A stretch of 64,000 nucleotides of DNA from NCBI RefSeq assembly GCF_036320965.1, contig NC_092231.1, positions 28,390,199 to 28,454,198 on the forward strand. Direction: 5' to 3'. A model generated the notes under the pieces. The model was not told the origin of the DNA and did no database searches. It was given only the letters and a program-made list of their open reading frames with translations. Both the position numbers and the translations under genes were made by a program. Below, in pieces: positions 24,310-34,656 of this stretch. Position 1 is the first letter of the stretch. Each line of letters begins with the position of its first letter. The DNA is from Panulirus ornatus. Its lineage: Eukaryota > Arthropoda > Malacostraca > Decapoda > Palinuridae.

Positions 24310-24890
24310 CAGTGAGGACGCACCAATGAAATGTAGATAGCGAATGCCTTACCCAAACAGCCTAGAATTTTGGTCGCCCCTTTTTTCACAGTATCTGTGC
24401 ACTGCTTACCAAGCTTAAAGGCGCCAGAGATCATCACACTCCAGCGGGAATTTTTTTTTTCTCTTTGACTTTCTTGTGATCATGATACTTCACAGGGGAG
24501 CCCTTCTCCTTGCTCACGTGTCAAACCTTCCACGTACCAATATTCCAATCTACTCAAGACCTGTGAGGCCAGAGCACCACTACATCAGCTGACCACCTGT
24601 TGGTGTATGACGTCCGTTGTAGGTTTCAATCCCATCTTGGTGTTGATGAATTCTGATGGCATACACCACAGCCCAGCACAGGATCATCCAAAAACACTAG
24701 AAGGTAAACTGGCTTGATGTGTGATCCCCGTTGCCCACCAGTGATGCGTTGAGCCAGGCCTTCATCATCACTGCTCTCCATACCAGAAGACTTGACCTGT
24801 GGCTGTCGCAATACATACGGGAATCTATCGAATGTCTTCTGTAAACCTACATGAATGACGTCAGCTGATGTTTCATCATACAAACTTGAT
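24310..24890 (-). pseudogene. CR1-like LINE reverse transcriptase remnant
   Basis: The minus strand reads ADVIHVGLQKTFDRFPYVLR at about 24,865-24,806, the motif A region (DVIYLDLQKAFDKVPH in typical CR1). KSSGMESSDDEGLAQRITGG follows. Further on are GAFKLGKQCTDTVKKGATKI and LGCLGKAFAIY, near 24,430-24,340, which match the post-palm segment of CR1. The first catalytic Asp is replaced by Gly (VGLQ for LDLQ). The YADD region is lost. It is a dead fragment. Confidence 0.6.
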
Positions 24891-25265
24891 TATATCTTAG
24901 GAGAAGAAGAAGAAATCCAGCGTATGTCTCACACATGGACCAGTGCGTCGAAAATCATGCAGAGAATCATGAAGCGTTGATCCACTACATCATTTACCGT
25001 CTCGTCTCACATGATGGTGGCCGTGCGTTTGCCGGCAACGGACGTTCACCTTAGCGGGAGACCATTCCTGCCGGCGACCGATTTCCTATCTTTATATCAG
25101 TGTTATAATGGCAGACTTCCATGCCCGGGGGAACATTCCCTGCTGCAACTGGCTTGCTGAAGAGCCATCATGAGCCTAACTATCTCATTCTTAACTTCTT
25201 CCGGTGTTCCAGGATTAAACTTGGCAGGATCTGCTGAACGGCTTACACGTAGCTGGCCGTTAATC
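24891..25265. other. unique sequence, no gene recognised
   Basis: Mixed sequence between the CR1 remnant and the second 69-bp array. Confidence 0.45.
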
Positions 25266-25578
25266 TGGAGGTCTTCTACCCCCACAGCTGGGTCTGGCAC
25301 CTTACCTTACCTTACGTATACCTTACGATGGTTTGGGAGGTCTTCTACCCCCACAGCTGGGTCTGGCACCTTACCTTACCTTACGTATACCTTACGATGG
25401 TTTGGGAGGTCTTCTATCCCCACAGCTGGGTCTGGCACCTTACCTTACCTTACGTATACCTTACGATGGTTTGGGAGGTCTTCTATCCCCACAGCTGGGT
25501 CTGGCACCTTACCTTACCTTACGTATACCTTACGATGGTTTGGGAGGTCTTCTACCCCCACAGCTGGGTCTGGCACCA
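25266..25578. repeat. 69-bp minisatellite, locus 2, about 4.5 copies
   Basis: Same unit, phase and orientation as the array at 23.4 kb, 1.5 kb away. Unique DNA and a CR1 remnant lie between them, so the two loci are separate amplifications or a split ancestral array. Confidence 0.96.
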
Positions 25579-25831
25579 AGCTGCCACTCTGCCCGTGTGT
25601 TGGTTGCGTCAGTGTGCTGGAGGGCGCAGTCTTGTCGTCCACAGGGCCCCCCTGGCTGGTGTGGTACACTGTAGAGACTGGTGCAGGACCTTCCTGACCT
25701 GACGGTGGCCACAGCCTGGAGTGTCCTCCTCCCTCCCTCACTCTACCATCTTCCCAGAACCACGATCGATCCCTCGAAACCCAGGTGGACCTCGAGTGTG
25801 CCTGGGGCTCCACCACGGAGGGGGAGCCAGG

Positions 25832-26520
25832 TGTCGTGGGGAGGGGAGACGTGGTGGGCAGAGACCACAGGTAGGGACGGTGGGGAGGGGAGACGTGGTG
25901 GGCAGAGACCACAGGTAGGGACGTTGGGGAGGGGAGACGTGGTGGGCAGAGACCAAAGGTAGGTACGGTGGGGAGGGGAGACGTGGTGGGCAGAGACCAC
26001 AGGTAGGGACGTTGGGGAGGGAGACGTGGTGGGCAGAGACCACAGGTAGGGACGGTGGGGAGGGGAGACGTGGTGGGCAGAGACCACAGGTAGGCACGGT
26101 GGGGAGGGGAGACGTGGTGGGCAGAGACCACAGGTAGGCACGGTGGGGAGGGGAGACGTGGTGGGCAGAGACCACAGGTAGGCACGGTGGGGAGGGGAGA
26201 CGTGGTGGGCAGAGACCACAGGTAGGCACGGTGGGGAGGGGAGACGTGGTGGGCAGAGACCACAGGTAGGCACGGTGGGGAGGGGAGACGTGGTGGGCAG
26301 AGACCACAGGTAGGCACGGTGGGGAGGGGAGACGTGGTGGGCAGAGACCACAGGTAGGGACGGTGGGGAGGGGAGACGTGGTGGGCAGAGACCACAGGTA
26401 GGGACGGTGGGGAGGGGAGACGTGGTGGGCAGAGACCACAGGTAGGGACGGTGGGGAGGGGAGACGTGGTGGGCAGAGACCACAGGTAGGGACGGTGGGG
26501 AGGGGAAACGTGGTGGACAT
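25832..26520. repeat. 44-bp minisatellite, about 15.6 copies
   Basis: Units contain GGGGAGGGGAGACGTGGTGG then GCAGAGACCACAGGTAGG and ACGGT or CACGGT. The GGGACGG and GGCACGG versions occur in blocks. Minus-strand open frames of 270-340 codons across it are repeat artefacts. Confidence 0.97.
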
Positions 26521-26771
26521 AGACCATGGGGAGGAAAGACCAGACAATGATGTCTTAGGTAAACATGAGGCCTAGGATCTGCTCTCACGTGGGCTACACA
26601 CCCACACCAGTACACTCACCTACACCTGCTGGTGTTCTGGGGTCACCACATCGCTTGACGTGACCTGCCCCAGGCGGCTATCACTTCACAGTACAAAGAC
26701 GATTCACTGACACTGTCATGGTCAACATCGTGGGTGATGGTGGAAGCGTTACATGCTACTCTTCATGTGGG

Positions 26772-29700
26772 TAACTTAGGGTAGGGGAAGGTAAGGAGAT
26801 GTAAGGTAAGGCAGAGCAATGTAAGGTAAGGTAGAGCAATGTAAGGTAAGGTAGAGCACTGTAAGGTAAGGTAGAGCAATGTAAGGTAAGGTAGAGCAGT
26901 GTAAGGTAAGGTAGAGCATTGTAAGGTAAGGTAGAGCAATGTAAGGTAAGGTAGAGCACTGTAAGGTAAGGTAGAGCAATGTAAGGTAAGGTAGAGCAAT
27001 GTAAGGTAAGGTAGAGCAATGTAAGGTAAGGTAGAGCACTGTAAGGTAAGGTAGAGCAATGTAAGGTAAGGTAGAGCAGTGTAAGGTAAGGTAGAGCATT
27101 GTAAGGTAAGGTAGAGCAATGTAAGGTAAGGTAGAACAATGTAAGGTAAGGTAGAACAATGTAAGGTAAGGTAGAGCAATGCTAGGTAAGGTAGAGCAGT
27201 GTAAGGTAAGGTAGAGCAATGTTAGGTAAGGTAGAGCAGTGTAAGGTAAGGTAGAGCAATGTAAGGTAAGGTAGAGCAATGCTAGGTAAGGTAGAGCAGT
27301 GTAAGGTTAGGTAGAGCAATGTTAGGTAAGGTAGAGCAATGTTAGTTAAGGTAGAGCAATGTAAGGTAAGGCAGAGCAATGTAAGGTAAGGCAGAGCAAT
27401 GTAAGGTAAGGTAGAGCAATGTAAGGTAAGGTAGAGCAATGCTAGGTAAGGTAGAGCAGTGTAAGGTAAGGTAGAGCAATGTTAGGTAAGGTAGAACAGT
27501 ACAAGGTAAGGTAGAGCAATGTAAGGTAAGGTAGAGCAATGTAAGGTAAGGTAGAGCAGTGTAAGGTAAGGCAGAGCAGTGTAAGGTAAGGTAGAGCAAT
27601 GTAAGGTAAGGTAGAGCAATGTAAGGTAAGGCAGAGCAATGTAAGGTAAGGTAGAGCAATGTAAGGTAAGGTAGAGCAATGTAAGGTAAGGTAGAGCAAT
27701 GCTAGGTAAGGTAGAGCAATGTAAAGTAAGGTAGAGGAATGTAAGGTAAGGTAGAGCAATGTAAGGTAAGGTAGAGCAATGCTAGGTAAGGTAGAGCAGT
27801 GTAAGGTAAGGTAGAGCATTGTAAGGTAAGGTAGAGCAATGTAAGGTAAGGTAGAACAATGTAAGGTAAGGTAGAGCAATGCTAGGTAAGGTAGAGCAGT
27901 GTAAGGTAAGGTAGAGCAATGTTAGGTAAGGTAGAGCAGTGTAAGGTAAGGTAGAGCAATGTAAGGTAAGGTAGAGCAATGCTAGGTAAGGTAGAGCAGT
28001 GTAAGGTTAGGTAGAGCAATGTTAGGTAAGGTAGAGCAATGTTAGTTAAGGTAGAGCAATGTAAGGTAAGGCAGAGCAATGTAAGGTAAGGCAGAGCAAT
28101 GTAGGGTAAGGTAGAGCAATGTAAGGTAAGGTAGAGCAATGCTAGGTAAGGTAGAGCAGTGTAAGGTAAGGTAGAGCAATGTTAGGTAAGGTAGAGCAGT
28201 ACAAGGTAAGGTAGAGCAATGTAAGGTAAGGTAGAGCAATGTAAGGTAAGGTAGAGCAGTGTAAGGTAAGGCAGAGCAGTGTAAGGTAAGGTAGAGCAAT
28301 GTAAGGTAAGGCAGAGCAATGTAAGGTAAGGTAGAGCAATGTAAGGTAAGGTAGAGCAATGTAAGGTAAGGTAGAGCAATGCTAGGTAAGGTAGAGCAAT
28401 GTAAGGTAAGGCAGAGGAATGTAAGGTAAGGTAGAGCAATGTAAGGTAAGGTAGAGCAATGCTAGGTAAGGTAGAGCAATGTAAGGTAAGGTAGAGCAAT
28501 GTAAGGTAAGGTAGAGCAATGTAAGGTAAGGTAGAGCAATGTAAGGTAAGGTAGAGCAATGCTAGGTAAGGTAGAGCAGTGTAAGGTAAGGTAGAGCAAT
28601 GCTATGTAAGGTAGAGCAATGTAAGGTAAGGTAGAGCAATGCTAGGTAAGGTAGAGCAATGTAAGGTAAGGTAGAGCAATGTAAGGTAAGGTAGAGCAAA
28701 GTAAGGTAAGGTAGAGCAATGCTAGTTAAGGTAGAGCAATGTAAGGTAATGTAGAGCAATGTAAGGTAAGGTAGAGCAATGTAAGGTAAGGTAGAGCAAT
28801 GCTAGGTAAGGTAGAGCAATGTAAGGTAAGGTAGAGCAATGCTAGGTAAGGTAGAGCAATGTAAGGTAAGGGAGAGCAATGCTAGGTAAGGTAGAGCAAT
28901 GTAAGGTAAGGTAGAGCAATGCTAGGTAAGGTAGAGCAATGTAAGGGAAGGTAGAGCAATGTAAGGTAAGGTAGAGCAATGTAAGGTAAGGTAGAGCAAT
29001 GCTAGGTAAGGTAGAGCAGTGTAAGGTAAGGTAGAGCAGTGTAAGGTAAGGTAGAGCAATGTAAGGTAAGGTAGAGCAATGTAAGGTAAGGTAGAGCAGT
29101 GTAAGGTAAGGTAGAGCAATGTAAGGTAAGGTAGAGCAATGCTAGTTAAGGTAGAGCAGTGTAAGGTAAGGTAGTGCAGTGTAAGGTAAGGTAGAGCAAT
29201 GTAAGGTAAGGTAGAGCAGTGTAAGGTAAGGTAGAGCAATGTAAGGTAAGGTAGAGCAATGCTAGTTAAGGTAGAGCAGTGTAAGGTAAGGTAGAGCAGT
29301 GTAAGGTAAGGTAGAGCAATGTAAGGTAAGGTAGAGCAGTGTAAGGTAAGGTAGAGCAGTGTAAGGTAAGGTAATGTAAGGTAAGGTAGACCAATGTAAG
29401 GTAAGGTAGAGCAATGTAAGGTAAGGTAGAGCAATGTAAGGTAAGGTAGAGCAATGCTAGGTAAGGTAGAGCAATGTAAGGTAAGGTAGAGCAATGCTAG
29501 GTAAGGTAGAGCAATGTAAGGTAAGGCAGAGCAATGTAAGGTAAGGTAGAGCAATGTAAGGTAAGGTAGAGCAATGCTAGGTAAGGTAGAGCAATGTAAG
29601 GTAAGGTAGAGCAATGTAAGGTAAGGTAGAGCAATGCTAGGTAAGGTAGAGCAGTGTAAAGTAAGGTAGAGCAATGTAAGGCAAGGTAGAGCAATGTAAG

Positions 29701-30994
29701 GTAAGGTAGAGCAATGTAAGGTAAGGTAGAGCAATGTAAGGTAAGGTAGAGCAATGCTAGGTAAGGTAGAGCAATGTAAGGTAAGGTAGAGCAATGTAAG
29801 GTAAGGTAGAGCAATGCTAGGTAAGGTAGAGCAATGTAAGGTGAGGTAGAGCAATGCTAGGTAAGGTAGAGCAATGTAAGGTAAGGTAGAGCAATGCTAG
29901 GTAAGGTAGAGCAATGTAAGGTAAGGTAGAGCAATGCTAGGTAAGGTAGAGCAATGTAAGGTAAGGTAGAACAATGTAAGGTAAGGTAGAGCAATGCTAG
30001 GTAAGGCAGAGCAGTGTAAGGTAAGGTAGAGCAATGTAAGGTAAGGTAGAGCAATGTAAGGTAAGGTAGAGCAGTGTAAGGTAAGGTAGAGCAATGTAAG
30101 GTAAGGTAGAGCAATGTAAGGTAAGGTAGAGCAGTGTAAGGTACGGCAGAGCAATGCTAGGTAAGGTAGAGCAGTGTAAGGTATGGTAGAGCAATGTAAG
30201 GTAAGGTAGAGCAATGTAATGTAAGGTAGAGCAATGTAAGGTAAGGTAGAGCAATGTAAGGTAAGGTAGAGCAGTGTAAGGTAAGGTAGAGCAGTGTAAG
30301 GTAAGGTAGAGCAATGTAAGGTAAGGTAGAGCAGTGTAAAGTAAGGTAGAGTAATGTAAGGTAAGGTAGAGCAGTGTAAGGTAAGGTAGAGCAGTGTAAG
30401 ATAAGGTAGAGCAATGTAAGGTAGAGCAGTGTAAGGTAAGGTAGAGCAGTGTAAGGTAAGGTAGAGCAATGTAAGGTAAGGTAGAGCAGTGTAAGGTAAG
30501 GTAGAGCAGTGTAAGGTAAGGTAGAGCAATGTAAGGTAAGGTAGAGCAGTGTAAAGTAAGGTAGAGTAATGTAAGGTAAGGTAGAGCAATGTAAGGTAAG
30601 GTAGAGCAATGTAAGGTAAGGTTGAGCAATGTAAGGTAAGGTAGAGCAATGTAAGGTAAGGTAGAGCAGTGTAAGGTAAGGTAGAGCAATGTAAGGTAAG
30701 GTAGAGCAATGTAAGGTAAGGTAGAGCAGTGTAAGGTAAGGTAGAGCAATGTAAGGTAAGGTAGAGCAGTGTAAGGTAAGGTAGAGCAATGTAAGGTAAG
30801 GTAGAGCAATGTAAGGTAAGGTAGAGCAGTGTAAGGTAAGGTAGAGCAATGTAAGGTAAGGTAGAGCAGTGTAAGGTAAGGTAGAGCAATGTAAGGTAAG
30901 GTAGAGCAATGTAAGGTAAGGTAGAGCAGTGTAAGGTAAGGTAGAGCAGTGTAAGGTAAGGTAGAGCAGTGTAAGGTAAGGTAGAGCAGTGTAA
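26772..30994. repeat. 20-bp satellite array, 4.2 kb, about 210 copies
   Basis: Unit GTAAGGTAAGGTAGAGCAAT, with CAAT/CAGT, GTAAGG/GCTAGG/GTTAGG and GGTAGAG/GGCAGAG variants. The variant order repeats: 27,181-27,740 is reproduced at 27,881-28,420 with a 700-bp shift, drifting to 680 by one lost unit. A ~215-bp period occurs at 30,336/30,551. Phase slips lie near 29,372-29,390 (extra GTAATG piece) and 30,415 (5 bases missing). All minus frames stay open in a 20-codon cycle. This is not coding. Confidence 0.98.
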
Positions 30995-31087
30995 GAATAG
31001 TTACCTGGCTGACACATGAGGGTCAATACACCTGGCCGGCCACACAGTACTCACCTGGGGAAGAAAATATTGACATTAGTTACATCA

Positions 31088-31780
31088 CTCTGCCCACCTC
31101 TCCACCCACCTGCCCACCTCTCCAACCATCTGCCCACCTCTCCAACCACCTGCCCACCTCTCCAACCACCTGCCCACCTCTCCAACCATCTGCCCACCTC
31201 TCCAACCATCTGCCCACCTCTCCACCCACCTGCCCACCTCTCCAACCATCTGCCCACCTCTCCAACCATCTGCCCACCTCTCCAACCACCTGCCCACCTC
31301 TCCAACCACCTGCCCACCTCTCCAACCATCTGCCCACCTCTCCAACCATCTGCCCACCTCTCCAACCATCTGCCCACCTCTCCAACCACCTGCCCACCTC
31401 TCCAACCACCTGCCCACCTCTCCAACCACCTGCCCACCTCTCCAACCATCTGCCCACCTCTCCAACCACCTGCCCACCTCTCCAACCACCTGCCCACCTC
31501 TCCAACCACCTGCCCACCTCTCCAACCACCTGCCCACCTCTCCAACCATCTGCCCACCTCTCCAACCACCTGCCCACCTCTCCAACCACCTGCCCACCTC
31601 TCCAACCATCTGCCCACCTCTCCAACCATCTGCCCACCTCTCCACCCACCTGCCCACCTCTCCAACCATCTGCCCAACTCTCCAACCATCTGCCCAACTC
31701 TCCAACCACCTGCCCACCTCTCCAACCACCTAGCTACCTCTCCAACCACCTGCCCACCTCTCCAACCAGCTGGCTACCTC
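31088..31780. repeat. 20-bp satellite array, about 34 copies
   Basis: Unit TCCAACCACCTGCCCACCTC with ACC/ATC alternation and strict 20-bp spacing until a looser tail at 31,720-31,850. A 75-bp piece with the same words occurs at 38,069-38,145. Confidence 0.97.
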
Positions 31781-31922
31781 TCGTAGATCGTGGCCTCCTC
31801 TCCACTCACCTGGCCACCTCCACAACCACCTGGAGCACCTCTCCAACTATCAAGCGAACATCTCACCACGCTTATCTGTCCACTCCTCTCTGTACACTTA
31901 TACTACCGAGCATACAAAAAGT

Positions 31923-31926
<4 letters not shown>

Positions 31927-31998
<72 letters not shown>
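31927..31998. repeat. (TA)n microsatellite
   Basis: About 36 TA dinucleotides. Confidence 0.95.
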
Positions 31999-32006
<8 letters not shown>

Positions 32007-32246
32007 TTTTTCTTTCTTTCAAACTATTCGCCATTTCCCGCGTTAGCGAGGTAGCGTTAAGAACAGAGAACTGGGCCTTTGAGGGAATATCCTCACCTGG
32101 CCCCCGTCTCTGTTCCATCTTTTGGAAAATTAAAAAAAAATAATGAGAGGGGAGGATTTCCAGCCCCCCGCTCCCTCCCCTTTTAGTCGCCTTCTACGAC
32201 ACGCAGGGAATACGTGGGAAGTATTCTTTCTCCCCTATCCCCAGGG

Positions 32247-32249
<3 letters not shown>
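31999..32249 (-). mobile_element. short internally deleted LINE-A derivative, full-length copy B
   Basis: Minus-strand copy of the element at 19,726. On plus it begins with a T-run and CTTTCAAACTATTCGCC, and ends CTATCCCCAGGGATA against a TA tract. TA tracts flank both ends. High similarity to copies A and C indicates recent activity. Confidence 0.85.

Positions 32250-32293
<44 letters not shown>
32250..32293. repeat. (TA)n microsatellite
   Basis: About 22 TA dinucleotides between the short derivative and the Penelope-like element. Confidence 0.95.
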
Positions 32294-32297
<4 letters not shown>

Positions 32298-32497
32298 AAG
32301 GATCACAATTTTGCGCGTGACCAAGATATTCCTATGAGTCCACGGGGAAAATGAAACACGAAAAGTTCCCAAGTGCACTTTCGTGTAATAATCACATCAT
32401 CAGGGGAGACAAAAGAGAGAAATATAGCAGTCAATTGATATACATCGAAGAGACGAAGCTAGGACGCCATTTGGTAAACATGTGATTTTCCAAAACA

Positions 32498-32881
32498 TAC
32501 AAAGAGCGTTCATAAACTTATCATTTTACAAATCTTATCAACAATAAAGTTATCTAATTTGTATAGACCATCACTAATATTAAGATTATAATTCTTTGTG
32601 TATTTAATAATAGAAGATTCAATGATATTTCTCTTGGTAATAGAGTTAGAGTTAATAACTGAGATGGCGTTACTTCAGTCAGTACAATGATCATAGTTTT
32701 TAACATGATTAAACAAGGCATTTGATTCTTGTCCCATTCTTATACTATATTTATGTTGCTTAAGTCTAACAGAAAGATCCTTGCCAGTCTGACCAACATA
32801 AATTTTATCACAGTTTCCACAAGGCACTTTATAGATGCAACCAAGAGAATTTTCTGGTGAATTCCTGATTAAGATATTCAT
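32498..32881 (-). pseudogene. GIY-YIG endonuclease, inverted left-arm copy
   Basis: From 32,881 down: MNILIRNSPENSLGCIYKVP, CGNCDKIYVGQTGKDLSVRL, KQHKYSIRMGQESNALFNHV, KNYDHCTD then a stop, then SNAISVINSNSITKRNIIES continuing to KICKMISL. The Tyr of CIYK and the YVG-QTG-R-H set are the GIY-YIG core. The two Cys residues of PCGNC are typical for the Penelope version. A single stop replaces a Trp codon (the right arm has DWSN). This arm preserves the nuclease core better than the right arm does. Confidence 0.85.
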
Positions 32882-32894
32882 AGTAAAAATCCCT

Positions 32895-33900
32895 TAGAAG
32901 CAGTTAATTCTCACTTCAATAAAGAAATGAAGTTGTTGTTGAAAGGTAACATTTCTCTTATCAAAAGTTTGTCAACTTTGTCCCTTCACTGACATATATG
33001 TATGGACTTATCAAAACACATAAACAGAATTCTCCAGCAAGACCTATAGTGAGTTCAGTAGGCTCCATCACATATAAATTGTCAAAATGGTTAGTTTCTT
33101 TAGTAAGCCCTTTAGTGGGTAAGGTATCAAATTCTAATACCATGAACGATGTAGATTTAGTCAACAAGCTTAACAATATCAATGTTAATTTTTATTTCAA
33201 ACTAGTTAGCTTTGATGTTTCCTAAATTTTCATTAAAGTTCCAGTTGATGACCTTTTAGAATATTTATTTGATGTCTTGGATGATATTCATTTACCTGTT
33301 TCAAAGTCTAATTTCATTGAACTGATAAAATTGAGTATAAAAGACTGTGTATTTCAATTTAATGGAGGTTATTATGCTCAAAAATTTGATATGGCAATGG
33401 GTAACCCTCTTTCACCTGTACTAAGTAATCTTTACATGGAATTTTTTGAAACAAAATTACTAAAGGATATCTTACCTTCTAATGCAATTTGGTTTAGGTA
33501 TGTAGATGATGTTCTTTGTGTTTGGCCAACAAATGAAAATTTACAAATATTTCTCCCCTTACTTAACAATTTAGAACCTTCCATCAAATTTACTGTAGAA
33601 AATGAAAATAATGGTATGTTACCATTTTTAGATTGCATGATCCATAGACAAGGAAACAAGTTTAAGTTTAGCATATACAGAAAACCCACCAATGTATGGT
33701 CATATATCCATTATTACTCATCTCAACATGACATAGTTAAATCATCATCATTTCAATCTATATTCCTTAGGGCATTACGTATTTGCAGTCCAGAGTTTAT
33801 TGATGATGAGTTTGAGAAGATATATTCTATTGGATCTAAGTTAAAAGTACCCTAGATCTTTCATTGATAAATCCCTTAAGTTAGCAAAGAAATCATTTTA
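32895..33900 (+). pseudogene. Penelope-like reverse transcriptase
   Basis: In order: MYGLIKTHKQNSPARPIVSS (32,998), then VSFDVS, with a stop codon in place of the next Ser, then IFIKVPVDDLLEYLF (motif A region, 33,207-33,275). AMGNPLSPVLSNLYMEFFE is motif B (about 33,394-33,450) and WFRYVDDVLCVWP, with YVDD, is motif C (33,490-33,528). LPFLDCMIHRQGNKFKFSIY and RKPTNVWSYIHYYSSQHD follow (33,619-33,735). Both catalytic segments are intact apart from the TAA at about 33,223. The N-terminus is truncated at the inverted arm. Confidence 0.87.
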
Positions 33901-34059
33901 TTGAGTTGAGCCCAAACCTCCCAGTGACACCAAGAATCTTTTAGTTCTCCCTTTTAATAATAATTTCACTTTGCTTCCCATGTTGCTTAAATCCTTTAAT
34001 GTAAATGTTGCCTTTAGCAACAATAATACTATATAGAATATGTTAATCAGGAATTCACC

Positions 34060-34405
34060 AGAAAATTCTCTTGGTTGCATCTATGAAGTGCCTTGTGGAA
34101 ACTTGAGATAAATTTCATGTTGGTCAGACTGGTAAGGATCTTTCTGTTAGACTTAAGCAACATAAATATAGTATAAAAATGGGACAAGAATCAAATGCCT
34201 TGTTTAATCATGTTAAAAACTATGATCATTGTATTGACTGGAGTAACGCCATCTCAGTTATTAACTCTAACTCTATTACCAAGAGAAATATCATTGAATC
34301 TTCTATTATTAAATACACAAAGAATTATAATCTTAATATTAGTGATGGTCTATACAAATTAGATAACTTTATTGTTGATAAGATTTGTAAAATGATAAGT
34401 TTATG
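34060..34405 (+). pseudogene. GIY-YIG endonuclease, right-arm copy
   Basis: RNSPENSLGCIYEVPCGN is followed by a stop and frameshift near 34,105, then FHVGQTGKDLSVRLKQHKYS, KMGQESNALFNHVKNYDHC, and IDWSNAISVINSNSITKRNI to the stop at 34,404. The core Tyr of YVG is replaced by His (FHVG). Compared with the left arm, this one keeps the Trp but loses frame in the core, so the two arms decayed independently. Confidence 0.85.
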
Positions 34406-34584
34406 AACGCTCGTTGTACGTTTTGGACAATCACATGTTTACCAAATGGCGTCCTAGCTTCGTCTCTTCGATGTATATCAACTGATTGTTATATTTCTCT
34501 CTTGTGTCTCCCCTGATGATGTGATTATTACACGAAAGTGCACTTGGGAACTTTTCGTGTTTCATTTTCCCCGTGGACTCATAG

Positions 34585-34587
<3 letters not shown>

Positions 34588-34654
<67 letters not shown>
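34588..34654. repeat. (TA)n microsatellite
   Basis: About 33 TA dinucleotides separating the Penelope-like element from LINE-A. Confidence 0.95.

Positions 34655-34656
<2 letters not shown>

Larger units (their letters stand above)
32294..34587 (+). mobile_element. Penelope-like element with inverted terminal endonuclease arms
   Basis: A reverse transcriptase (32.9-33.9 kb) is followed by a GIY-YIG endonuclease (34.06-34.4 kb) and a 3' noncoding end (to 34,587). This is the RT-then-GIY-YIG order of Penelope-like elements. The first ~590 bp (32,294-32,886) is an inverted copy of the last ~590 bp, comprising endonuclease plus 3' end. Partial inverted copies at the 5' side are known for this class. 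TA tracts flank both ends. The coding parts carry one in-frame stop in the RT and a frameshift in the 3' endonuclease, so the copy is probably dead but not old. Confidence 0.88.

Noticed and set aside
25514..26615. Minus-strand frames of 270-337 codons with SAHHVSPPHRPYLWSLP repeats
   Set aside because: All three frames of the 44-bp array are open and interchangeable. Minisatellite artefact.
26763..31026. Many minus-strand open frames of the LPYLTLLYLTLHCST type, up to 330 codons
   Set aside because: By-product of the 20-bp satellite (60 bp = 20 codons, no stop in any minus frame). Not coding.
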